Below, piece after piece: positions 1 through 8,944 of a stretch of DNA of 35,095 nt; within the stretch, counting starts at the first letter, position 1, and each line of letters opens with the position of its first letter. The stretch lies in contig JAENWR010000028.1 in assembly GCA_016649895.1 (NCBI GenBank), positions 1-35,095 of the forward strand. Direction: 5' to 3'. The stretch comes from Acidimicrobiia bacterium (lineage in GTDB: Bacteria; Actinomycetota; Acidimicrobiia; Acidimicrobiales; SKKL01). Under the pieces are notes generated by a model. The model had not been told where the DNA came from, searched no databases, and saw nothing but the letters and a program-made list of their open reading frames with translations. The translations under genes were made by a program, and so were the position numbers.

Positions 1-1355
1 GCCACGTCCATGACGTCGTGCTCGTCGGTGAGCGTGTCGAGAACGACACGGAAGCGGTCGAGGTCGTCGTCGGGCAGCCGGTCGCGCAGGGTCTCCATGG
101 TGAGCTCCATCTGACGGGCCCGGAGCGTGGCGACGCTGGGCACCTTCTCGCGCGAGATCGATTGCTTCGTGCGCCGCTCGATGTTCTCGAGCTGGCGCTG
201 CTCGCGGGGCTCGGCGAGTGTGATGGCGACGCCCTCGCGCCCGGCGCGGCCGACCCGGCCGATGCGGTGGGTGTACGACTCGGGCGACGACGGCACGTCG
301 TAGTTGACGACGTGGGTGAGCTGGTCGATGTCGAGGCCACGAGCGGCCACATCGGTGGCGACGATGAGGTCGGCGGTGCCGGAGCGAAGCCGGCTCATGA
401 CCCGGTCGCGCTGTTCCTGGCCCATCCCGCCGTGCAGCGCCTCGGCCCGGTAACCCCGGCCGTTGAGGGTCTCGGTGAGCTCGTCGACCTCGGTTCGGGT
501 GCGGCAGAACACGATGGCGGCAGTTGGCGCCTCGACGTCGAGGATGCGTCCGAGAGCGGCGGCTTTGTGGCTGCGGATCACGACGTAGGCGCGCTGGGCG
601 ACGAGCGGCGCATCGTGGTCGTCGGTGGGGGTGGTGTCGATCTGGATGCGCATCGGGTTGCGGAGGTGGCGGTTGGCGATCGATGTGATGCGCGGTGGCA
701 GGGTGGCCGAGAACAGGACGGTCTGGCGGTCGGCAGGGGTGGCGGCGAGGATCGCCTCGAGGTCGTCGGCGAAGCCCATGTCGAGCATCTCGTCGGCCTC
801 GTCGAGGACGACCACCTTCACTGCGTCGAGCGGGAGGCTGCGGCGCTGCAGGTGGTCGAGGGCCCGGCCGGGGGTGGCCACGACCACGTGGACACCGCGG
901 TTCAGGGCCGCGAGCTGGCGGCCGATGGGCTGGCCGCCGTAGACGGGCAGGACCTGGGCGCCGAGGTGGCGCCCGTACTTGTAGATGGCCTCGGAGACCT
1001 GGACGGCGAGCTCGCGGGTGGGCACGAGGACCAGGGCGACCGTCTCGATGGGCCCGCCCGCCTTCGGCAGCAGCTCGAGGATGGGGAGGGCGAAGGCAGC
1101 GGTCTTGCCGGTGCCGGTGGCGGCGCCGCCGAGGAGGTCGCGGCCCTCGAGGAGCACCGGGATGGCTTCGCGCTGGATCGGGGTGGGCTCTTCGTAGCCG
1201 AGACCCGTGAGCGCCTCGACGATCTGTGACCGCAACCCCAAGTCGGCGAAGCCGTTGTTGGTGGGCTCGTCGGCGAAGCCGTTGTTGGTGGGCTCGTCGG
1301 GGGGTGTCGGCTCGTCGTCGCTCTGGTCGGTGCTGTCGGTCATCTCGATGTCCAT
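1..1355 (-). CDS. deaD: DEAD-box ATP-dependent RNA helicase (3' end outside window)
   Basis: ATP-dependent RNA unwinding, probably in ribosome assembly or mRNA turnover. The reading frame is open to the left edge, so the C-terminus is missing. Visible in order: an acidic Asn/Thr/Pro-rich leader with a duplicated 9-residue unit; a Q motif ending PTPIQ; motif I ATGTGKT; motif II DEAD in VVLDEADEMLDMGF; motif III SAT in LFSATLPP; and motif VI as HRIGRVGRAG, where the usual Thr is Val. The linker after the second RecA domain resembles DeaD/CsdA proteins, which usually continue into a DbpA-like RNA-binding domain that would lie off the window. The start is taken as ATG at 1355. A second in-frame ATG lies at 1343, and neither has a strong ribosome binding site. 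It follows the MATE gene on the same strand after 48 bases. The symbol is by family only. Confidence 0.9.
   Translation of the reverse strand, partial: MDIEMTDSTDQSDDEPTPPDEPTNNGFADEPTNNGFADLGLRSQIVEALTGLGYEEPTPIQREAIPVLLEGRDLLGGAATGTGKTAAFALPILELLPKAGGPIETVALVLVPTRELAVQVSEAIYKYGRHLGAQVLPVYGGQPIGRQLAALNRGVHVVVATPGRALDHLQRRSLPLDAVKVVVLDEADEMLDMGFADDLEAILAATPADRQTVLFSATLPPRITSIANRHLRNPMRIQIDTTPTDDHDAPLVAQRAYVVIRSHKAAALGRILDVEAPTAAIVFCRTRTEVDELTETLNGRGYRAEALHGGMGQEQRDRVMSRLRSGTADLIVATDVAARGLDIDQLTHVVNYDVPSSPESYTHRIGRVGRAGREGVAITLAEPREQRQLENIERRTKQSISREKVPSVATLRARQMELTMETLRDRLPDDDLDRFRVVLDTLTDEHDVMDV
1242..1295. repeat. 27-bp perfect tandem duplication inside the helicase N-terminus
   Basis: Two back-to-back identical 27-base units lie at 1242-1268 and 1269-1295. 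On the coding strand each encodes a nine-residue unit containing EPTNNGFAD, so the duplication keeps frame and lengthens the disordered acidic leader before the Q motif. Five more matching bases follow the second copy. Exact DNA identity suggests a recent slippage event. Confidence 0.9.
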
Positions 1356-1403
1356 GGTGGGAGGCCTTGAACGATAGGCCCTGCACAGGGGCTGACACAG
1401 GTC

Positions 1404-2729
1404 CTAGGTCACGGCGGTGCCGGCGACGGCCCAGCGGTCGCTGCGCCAGCGGCCGTGGAGCGTGAGGAAGCGCAAGGCCATGAAGCCGACGAGGGACCAC
1501 CAGAGCCAACCGATGCCGAGATCGAACCAGATGACGGCGACCACCATCGGGACGTATCCGGCGGTGGCGATCACCATGGCCACTGCCAGCCACCCCATGT
1601 CGCCAGCCCCGATGAGGAGCCCGTCGAGGACGAAGACCACGCCGTTGAGCGGTTGGGCCAGGCCGGCCACGATGAGGAGGCTCGCGGCGGTGGCGACGAC
1701 GGTGCCGTCGGGCGTGAACAGGTGGGGGAGCGCCCCGTGCAGGCCCACCATGATCGCTCCGAGGACCAGTCCGACCACGACGCCCCACCGCAGCATCCGA
1801 TTGCCCAGCGATCTGGCGTCATCGACGAGTCCGGCGCCGAGGAACCGCCCGATCATCGCCTGACCGGCGATGGCCACCGCGTCGAGGGTGAGCGCCATGA
1901 GGTTCCAGATCTCGAAGGTGATCTGGTGCGCCGCCAGCGCCTGGGTCCCCGAGCGGGCGGCAACAGCTGTGGTGAGGACCAACGCTCCGCGGAGGGCGAC
2001 GGTGCGCACGAACAGATCTCGGCCCACGAGGCCCAGGCGTCGGATGGTGGACCAGTGCGGGGCCAGTGACATGTCGTGGGGCCGCACGGCACGGCGGATC
2101 ACGACCAGGTAGCAGCCGGCGCCGACGGACTGGGCGACGACGGTGGCGAGGGCGGCGGCTCCGATGTCGTAGCCGAGGCCGAAGATGAGGACGACCTCGA
2201 TGACGAGGTTCAACACGGTCGACCCGATGGCCACGACAAGGGGGGTGCGCGTGTTCTGGAGCCCTCTCAGGTAGCCGGTTCCGGCCAGGACGATGAGCAT
2301 CGCCGGGACGCGCAGCATGCTGATGCGCAGGTAGGTGAGAGCGTGGGCCCGTACCGCCCCGTCGCCGCCCAAGGCCCCGATGAGAGGGTCGGAGAGGACC
2401 AGTCCGACGACGGCGATGACCACCCCGATGATGACGGCCAGCCACAGGCTCTGCACCGCCTGGTGGGCGGCTCCTTCGCGGTCGCCGGCTCCCAGCCGTC
2501 GGCTCACCGCGGCGGTGGTTCCGTAGGCGAGGAAGATGAAGATGGAGTAGCCGACGAGGAGCACCGTCGTGGCGAGAGCGAGCCCAGCTAGGCGCTCGGT
2601 GCCGAGGTGGCCAACGATGGCGGTGTCGGTGAGCACGTAGATGGGTTCGGCCACCAGCGCGCCGAGTGCCGGGAGGGCGAGGCGCAATATCTCGCGATCG
2701 AGTGAACGGGCTCCGGCGACGGGGGACAC
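1404..2729 (-). CDS. MATE-family efflux transporter (DinF-like)
   Basis: A 441-residue polytopic membrane protein expected to export drugs or metabolites in exchange for H+ or Na+. It begins with LDREILRLALPALGALVAEP, followed by a segment containing LTDTAIVGHLG, the typical MATE N-terminal signature. About twelve hydrophobic segments fall in two similar halves; the second half has the equivalent helix around ALTLDAVAIAGQAMIGRFLG. Length matches the family. The start is GTG at 2729; an ATG at 2736 is in another frame, and no strong ribosome binding site is seen. It lies between the cupin gene and the helicase on the same strand. The 119 bases upstream contain no recognised gene. The substrate cannot be told from sequence. 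Confidence 0.9.
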   Translation of the reverse strand: MSPVAGARSLDREILRLALPALGALVAEPIYVLTDTAIVGHLGTERLAGLALATTVLLVGYSIFIFLAYGTTAAVSRRLGAGDREGAAHQAVQSLWLAVIIGVVIAVVGLVLSDPLIGALGGDGAVRAHALTYLRISMLRVPAMLIVLAGTGYLRGLQNTRTPLVVAIGSTVLNLVIEVVLIFGLGYDIGAAALATVVAQSVGAGCYLVVIRRAVRPHDMSLAPHWSTIRRLGLVGRDLFVRTVALRGALVLTTAVAARSGTQALAAHQITFEIWNLMALTLDAVAIAGQAMIGRFLGAGLVDDARSLGNRMLRWGVVVGLVLGAIMVGLHGALPHLFTPDGTVVATAASLLIVAGLAQPLNGVVFVLDGLLIGAGDMGWLAVAMVIATAGYVPMVVAVIWFDLGIGWLWWSLVGFMALRFLTLHGRWRSDRWAVAGTAVT

Positions 2730-2848
2730 ACCCCATCGTCGCAGTTCGGCGCGCTATGCGATGACGATCGCCTGCGACTCGGTGACCGTGAGCGCTCCGG
2801 ACGCCTCGGGGCTGGCGTTGCCCGAGCGTGCCACCAGGATCGGGTCGG

Positions 2849-3250
2849 TCAGTGGTCGTGCTCCGCCTCGGCGGCGTCGGCGTCTTCCTTCGTGACGTGC
2901 ACGGTGCCGTCGGGGTGCTCCGGTGGGGTGTAGATCGAGTAGAGCTTGAGGTCGTCGTCGCCCGTGTTCACCACGTTGTGCCACGTGCCGGCAGGGATGA
3001 TGGCGACCCAGTCGTCGGAGAGGTCGTGGTGCTCGTTGATCTGGTCCTCCGCGGGACCCATGTCGACCCGGCCGCGGCCGCCTTCGACGCGGATGAACTG
3101 GTCGAGGTGGCCGTGGGCCTCGAGCCCGATCTCGCTGCCGGACGGGATGCTCATGACGGTGAGCTGCATGTGTTCACCGGTGAACAGCACCGTGCGGAAG
3201 TTGGTGTTGGCCGTCGTGGCCTCTTCGATGTTGCCGATCCAGCCCGTCAT
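2849..3250 (-). CDS. Small cupin-domain protein
   Basis: A 133-residue single-domain cupin (beta barrel). The first cupin motif shows as GLEAHGHLDQFIRVEGGRG, including the His pair and Glu/Gln metal-ligand region, and the second as IPAGTWHNVVNTGDDDLKL with its His. A TPPEHPDG stretch and an acidic His-rich tail follow. The frame stays open to 3286, but ATG at 3250 is preferred because GGGAG sits five bases upstream and the protein then begins MTGWIGNIEEAT. Metal binding is likely. The reaction is unknown; relatives include mannose-6-phosphate isomerase-like and dioxygenase-like cupins. It stands alone between cspA and the MATE gene, with the cspA terminator upstream, so it probably has its own promoter. 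Confidence 0.85.
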   Translation of the reverse strand: MTGWIGNIEEATTANTNFRTVLFTGEHMQLTVMSIPSGSEIGLEAHGHLDQFIRVEGGRGRVDMGPAEDQINEHHDLSDDWVAIIPAGTWHNVVNTGDDDLKLYSIYTPPEHPDGTVHVTKEDADAAEAEHDH

Positions 3251-3374
3251 CGTCGCTCCCGGTAGATGGTCGAATGCGGGCTCCACTACCCGCGGAGGAG
3301 CCGTCTACGCAGTGTCGCGCGCGGTGATCCTGGTCTGCGCATCGCGACGGTCGGGCAATCAGCCCCGAAAAAGC

Positions 3375-3400
3375 AAAAAACCGCCGGTCGAGACCGGCGG
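3375..3400 (-). terminator. Rho-independent terminator of the cold-shock gene
   Basis: On the minus strand a GC-rich hairpin has arms CCGCCGGT and ACCGGCGG with a 4-base CTCG loop (3400-3381), followed directly by six T residues (3380-3375). It begins 21 bases after the cold-shock stop codon. The plus-strand side has only a short TTTT run, so it may work weakly in the other direction. Confidence 0.88.
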
Positions 3401-3421
3401 CTTTTCACGATTGCGGCGTCG

Positions 3422-3619
3422 TCAGACGACGCGGACGTTCTGTGCTTCCTCACCCTTACGGCCGGGAGCGACGTCGAACTCGACACGCTGACCCTCGTCG
3501 AGCGACTTGTAGCCGTCGCCCTGGATGTTGGAGAAGTGCACGAACACGTCGTCGGCGCCCTCTCGTGAAATGAAGCCGAAGCCCTTCTCGGCATTGAAAA
3601 ACTTAACTGTTCCTTGCAA
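3422..3619 (-). CDS. cspA: Cold-shock protein (CspA family)
   Basis: A 65-residue single cold-shock domain that binds single-stranded RNA/DNA and acts as an RNA chaperone. The RNP1 motif reads KGFGFI and RNP2 reads DVFVHFSNI; the product starts [16 protein letters not shown]. The start is TTG at 3619. A TAG stop lies immediately upstream in frame and family alignment begins here, so no ATG start is available. A purine stretch (GAAAGAAGAG) precedes it with a short spacer. A -10-like TACGCT lies at 3674-3669, giving a possible leader of about 40 bases, but no good -35 is seen. The gene has its own strong terminator at 3375-3400, so it is probably monocistronic. Confidence 0.95.
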   Translation of the reverse strand: MQGTVKFFNAEKGFGFISREGADDVFVHFSNIQGDGYKSLDEGQRVEFDVAPGRKGEEAQNVRVV

Positions 3620-3729
3620 CTAACTCTTCTTTCGCAGCGGCCGGCCCATTGTGGACCGATCCAGGCTCAGCGTACGCCACTCCGACGCCGAACACGCACC
3701 GCTGCCGAAAAACCCCGAATCGCGCCGGT

Positions 3730-4377
3730 TCAGGCCACCAGGGTGGCGATGGCGGCGAAGTGCAGGGCGGCGGCCACGATGGTGAAGACGTGCCACACCT
3801 CGTGGTAGCCGAACGTGCCGGGCCACGGGTCGGGACGGTGCAGGAGCAGCACCGGGAACCCGAGCGTGTAGGCCACGCCGCCGGCCACGATGAGGGTGAG
3901 CTGCGCGGCGGTGAGGTTGTCAGCGAGTGCAGGTGCGGTGGCGACGGCAGCCCACCCCATGATCGGGTAGAGGGCGTTCGCCAACTTCGGCGCCCGGTGC
4001 GGTGCCACCAGCTGCCGCGTCATCCCGATGAGACCGAGGGTGCCGACGACTCCCAGCAACGGAACCCCCCAGGCCGACGGGAGGGCCACCACACAGATGG
4101 GCACGTAGGTCGCGGCGATGAGCAGGTAGATCATCGAGTGGTCGAGGCGCTGCATGACGAGGCGCGCCTGGGGGCTGTGGGCCAGCCGGTGGTACGCGGC
4201 CGATGTCCCGAACACTGCGAGGAGGCCAATCGCGTAGATGGCGGCCGACACCCGAGCAGCGACGCCCTGAGACGCGGCGACGAGGATCGCCCCCGCCGGC
4301 ACCGCGAGGGCGAACGTCCATGCATGCATGCGTCCACGCCACGTGGGGCGGGGCATCTCGAGCATCATAGCGTCCAC
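3730..4377 (-). CDS. Hemolysin III / PAQR-family membrane protein (YqfA-like)
   Basis: A 215-residue protein with about seven hydrophobic segments, matching the Hly-III branch of the PAQR superfamily. Conserved features are SAAYHRLAH near the end of TM2, DHSMIYLLIAATYVP, and the C-terminal GYHEVWHVFTI with the His-x3-His pattern of the putative metal site. The bacterial role is unclear; some members are linked to membrane lipid homeostasis and hydrolase activity is suspected. GTG at 4377 is the longest start; ATGs at 4368, 4365 and 4356 are alternatives. The GTG would suit leaderless translation from the promoter described just upstream. It is followed by cspA on the same strand after 110 bases. 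Confidence 0.9.
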   Translation of the reverse strand: MDAMMLEMPRPTWRGRMHAWTFALAVPAGAILVAASQGVAARVSAAIYAIGLLAVFGTSAAYHRLAHSPQARLVMQRLDHSMIYLLIAATYVPICVVALPSAWGVPLLGVVGTLGLIGMTRQLVAPHRAPKLANALYPIMGWAAVATAPALADNLTAAQLTLIVAGGVAYTLGFPVLLLHRPDPWPGTFGYHEVWHVFTIVAAALHFAAIATLVA

Positions 4378-4413
4378 CTGTACAGCGTACAGCTGGGTGC
4401 TGGACTTCGTCAG
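4378..4413 (-). promoter_or_regulatory. Candidate hemolysin III promoter overlapped by a palindromic operator
   Basis: On the minus strand a -35-like CTGACG (4413-4408) and a -10-like TACGCT (4389-4384) are 18 bases apart. The -10 lies inside a perfect 6-3-6 inverted repeat, CTGTAC-N3-GTACAG, at 4378-4392, of the kind bound by TetR-type repressors. The predicted transcription start falls at about 4377, on the GTG start codon, implying a leaderless message. No TetR gene is nearby, so the regulator would be encoded elsewhere. Confidence 0.5.
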
Positions 4414-4473
4414 CTCCGCACGCGTCCTGGGGCGCAGCGGGGCGTCGCCGGGTTGCTGGCCGCCACGAGAGAC

Positions 4474-5199
4474 TCAGCCCAGGTTGCGGCGAAGAAGGTC
4501 GTGCACCCGCTCCCAGTGGGTCTCCGATGCCGCCCGGTCGTAGCGAGCCCCTCCGGGCGGGGCGTAACCGTGGAGGGCGCCATCCATGAAGTCGATGCGG
4601 TGACGGACGCCCGCGTCGCTGAGGGCGGTGGCCATCACGGGGATCGACTCCTTTGGCGCACTCGGGTCGTCGTCGGGCCACCCGAAATAGATCTCGCCGC
4701 CGATCTGATCGACCTGGCGATGCGGCGAGTCGTCGCGGTCGAGGACCAGCCCGCCTCCGTGTATCGATGCCACCGCGGCGACCCGCTCGGGCCGGTTCTG
4801 GGCGAGGGCGAGCACGAGCCGTCCGCTCATGCAGAACCCGACGGCACCGATCGGGCCGTCGCTGGCAGATGGGTCGTCGGCCGCGAGCGAAAGGAGGGCG
4901 TCGGCGTCGCGCAGGATGCCATCGCGGTTGACGGTGCCCATGAGGTCGCGGCGCAGGTGCATGTCCTCGTCGCTCTGGCCGAACTCGCGGTACTCGCTGC
5001 CCCGGTAGAACAGGAACGGCAGCATCACGTAGTAGCCGGCGCTGGCCAGACGCGAGGCCATGTCCATCAGCGCCGGCCGGATGCTCGGCGCGTCCATCAG
5101 GTAGAGGACCACCGGGTGTGGCCCGCCCTCTTCGGGATGGACGATGAAGGTGGTCATCGTCCCGTCTGGCGTCTCGACCTCGACCCGGCGCTCGATCAT
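4474..5199 (-). CDS. Dienelactone hydrolase family protein
   Basis: A 241-residue alpha/beta hydrolase. The nucleophile elbow is GFCMSGR, with Cys as nucleophile as in dienelactone hydrolases, preceded by the hydrophobic strand IGAVG. The catalytic His is in DGALHGYAPPGGARYD and a candidate acid Asp is nearby in RHRIDFMDGA. In characterised members the enzyme opens lactone rings in chlorocatechol breakdown, but many relatives act on other esters. ATG at 5199 is chosen over the longer frame to 5307 because AAGGGG lies six bases upstream and homology begins at MIERRVEVETPDG. It follows lon after 40 bases, so it may be cotranscribed. No other aromatic-degradation gene is in the window. Confidence 0.87.
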   Translation of the reverse strand: MIERRVEVETPDGTMTTFIVHPEEGGPHPVVLYLMDAPSIRPALMDMASRLASAGYYVMLPFLFYRGSEYREFGQSDEDMHLRRDLMGTVNRDGILRDADALLSLAADDPSASDGPIGAVGFCMSGRLVLALAQNRPERVAAVASIHGGGLVLDRDDSPHRQVDQIGGEIYFGWPDDDPSAPKESIPVMATALSDAGVRHRIDFMDGALHGYAPPGGARYDRAASETHWERVHDLLRRNLG

Positions 5200-5239
5200 T
5201 ACGTCCCCTTCTGATGGCCTCGGGTCGAGGCTAGTTCTG

Positions 5240-7615
<2,376 letters not shown>

Positions 7616-7647
7616 TGGGTCTCGCTCTCTGCTGTTGCCCTTGCGGC

Positions 7648-7661
7648 GATTACAAGATTAC
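7648..7661. promoter_or_regulatory. GATTAC direct repeat in the lon / RHH divergent region
   Basis: Two GATTAC copies separated by AA lie in the 87-base gap between lon and the divergent gene. This patch is clearly more AT-rich than its surroundings and probably holds one or both promoters. No convincing -35/-10 pair could be assigned on either strand, so a regulatory role is only a suggestion. Confidence 0.3.
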
Positions 7662-7702
7662 GCTCTGTCTGCATTAACACCACCCACCGGGGAGATGTTC
7701 CC

Positions 7703-8158
7703 GTGCCGACACTGAGCTCCTGGTTCGCCCAACGGGTCCCGCCCGGCTGGTTCGTCGACGACGTCGAGGTGGTCGCCGACCGTGACGAGATCCTGGTGAT
7801 CGGCACGTTGCCGAAGGGGCTCTCACCCCGCCGGTTCCGCGAAGCCACGCGCGACGAGCGGGTGGTCATCGCCCAGCACGCCGAGGCCGCCTTCGACCGC
7901 AAGGTCACCTGGGCCGTTCGACACGACGGCGCTCTGGTGCGGTTCACCAGCCTGTCGGTGCCGGTGATGACCCGCCTCCGCGTCGAGGAGCGCCTCGTGC
8001 TCGACCAGCTGATCGACGGCGGCATCGCCCGCAGCCGCAGCGAGGCGCTGGCGTGGTGCGTGCGCCTCGTGGGCGCCAACGAGGGCGAGTGGCTCACCGA
8101 GCTGCGAGAGGCCGCCGCCCGACTGGCCGAGGTGCGCGAACGCGGTCCAGGTTCCTGA
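7703..8158 (+). CDS. Conserved hypothetical protein with ribbon-helix-helix-like segment
   Basis: A 151-residue soluble protein without a recognised enzymatic domain. The N-terminus (LSSWFAQRVPPGWFVDDVEV) is aromatic-rich and is followed by a beta-rich part (DEILVIGTLP). Residues from about 90 on read MTRLRVEERLVLDQLIDGG and then ARSRSEALAWCVRLVG, which matches the strand-helix-helix pattern of ribbon-helix-helix DNA-binding folds, including the SRSEAL turn. Similar proteins occur in other Actinomycetota, as I recall, but no function is known to me. The start is GTG at 7703 with GGGGAG eight bases upstream; an ATG at 7695 is out of frame and stops at once. Being divergent from lon, it could regulate lon or itself. 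That is inference. Confidence 0.75.
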   Translation: MPTLSSWFAQRVPPGWFVDDVEVVADRDEILVIGTLPKGLSPRRFREATRDERVVIAQHAEAAFDRKVTWAVRHDGALVRFTSLSVPVMTRLRVEERLVLDQLIDGGIARSRSEALAWCVRLVGANEGEWLTELREAAARLAEVRERGPGS

Positions 8159-8236
8159 CTCGGCGTGCCATCCGCGCGGGTAGCGCGGGCACGTGGACCA
8201 GGAGCGAACGGCACACGGCGGGGGTGCCGACGGGGC

Positions 8237-8911
8237 TCAGCGCGCTGACGACCCTCCGTCGACCGGGAGGATCGTGCCGCTGACGTGGTCGGCCCGATCC
8301 GAGACGAGGAAAGCCGCCACCATTGCCACCTGCTCGGGCTGGCCGGGTGGGGGCTTCTGACCGGCGAGCATCTCCTCCCACCGCTCGGGATCGCCCCAGC
8401 GCTGCTCGGCCGACTGGCGCATGAGCTGCTCGAGGCGGTTGGTGACGATGAGCCCGGGGTTGATGCCGAGGACCCTGACGCCACGCCGGAGCGAACGTCC
8501 GCCGAGGGCCGTGGTGAACGCCATGAGCGCGGCGTTGCCTGCCGTGCCCGCGATGTAGCCCGGGTTCGGTCGGGCGCCGGCGCCGCCGATGATGTTGAGG
8601 ATGACGCCTCGGCCCTGCTCCTCGAGGCGGGGGAGAGCCAGTCGGCACAGGTTGATGTAGCCGAACACCTTGAGGTCCCAGGCGGCTCGCCACGTCTCCT
8701 CGTCGACCGCGTCGAGGGCTCCGGACGGGATGGCTCCCGCGTTGTTGATGACGATGTCGAGCGTGTCGAGCCCGTCGATGAGGGCGCTGACCTGCGTGGA
8801 GTCGCCGAGATCGGCGGGCCGAGCCACCACGTCGACACGGTGCGCGTCTCGCAGCTCGTCAGCGAGTGATTCGAGGTCGGACGCACCGCGGGCGACGAGG
8901 TCGAGGTCCAT
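8237..8911 (-). CDS. SDR-family oxidoreductase lacking the N-terminal Rossmann motif (likely truncated)
   Basis: A 224-residue short-chain dehydrogenase/reductase fragment. Recognisable parts are the INNAGA strand, the helix DLKVFGYINLCRLALPRL, the active-site region GYIAGTAGNAALMAFT, the PGLIVTNRL loop and the C-terminal VSGTILPVDGG. It resembles the PRK06125-type subgroup, where the usual YxxxK Lys is also replaced. Full-length relatives carry about 30 more N-terminal residues with the TGxxxGIG cofactor loop; here the protein begins MDLDLVARGASDLE, after that loop should have ended. Upstream codons do not encode it in any frame, and the gdhA stop is only 33 bases away. AGGA eight bases before ATG 8911 means it could still be translated. 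Cofactor binding is doubtful, so it may be a pseudogene. Confidence 0.8.
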   Translation of the reverse strand: MDLDLVARGASDLESLADELRDAHRVDVVARPADLGDSTQVSALIDGLDTLDIVINNAGAIPSGALDAVDEETWRAAWDLKVFGYINLCRLALPRLEEQGRGVILNIIGGAGARPNPGYIAGTAGNAALMAFTTALGGRSLRRGVRVLGINPGLIVTNRLEQLMRQSAEQRWGDPERWEEMLAGQKPPPGQPEQVAMVAAFLVSDRADHVSGTILPVDGGSSAR

Positions 8912-8944
8912 GGCCGGCGTCCTAGCGGCCGGGGGAACGGGTGG

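Noticed and set aside
18-1229. Long plus-strand frame opposite the helicase
   Set aside because: It is the antisense of a clear DEAD-box gene and has no recognisable domain. GC-rich coding DNA gives such shadows throughout this window.
2754-2848. Short minus-strand stretch after the cupin stop with protein-like residues (TDPILVARSGNASPEASG)
   Set aside because: It has no start or ribosome binding site of its own and no family match I recognise. It could be a remnant but cannot be supported.
8206-8231. CGGCAC...GTGCCG hairpin between the RHH-like gene and the SDR
   Set aside because: The stem is six base pairs and no T run follows on either strand, so it is not called as a terminator.
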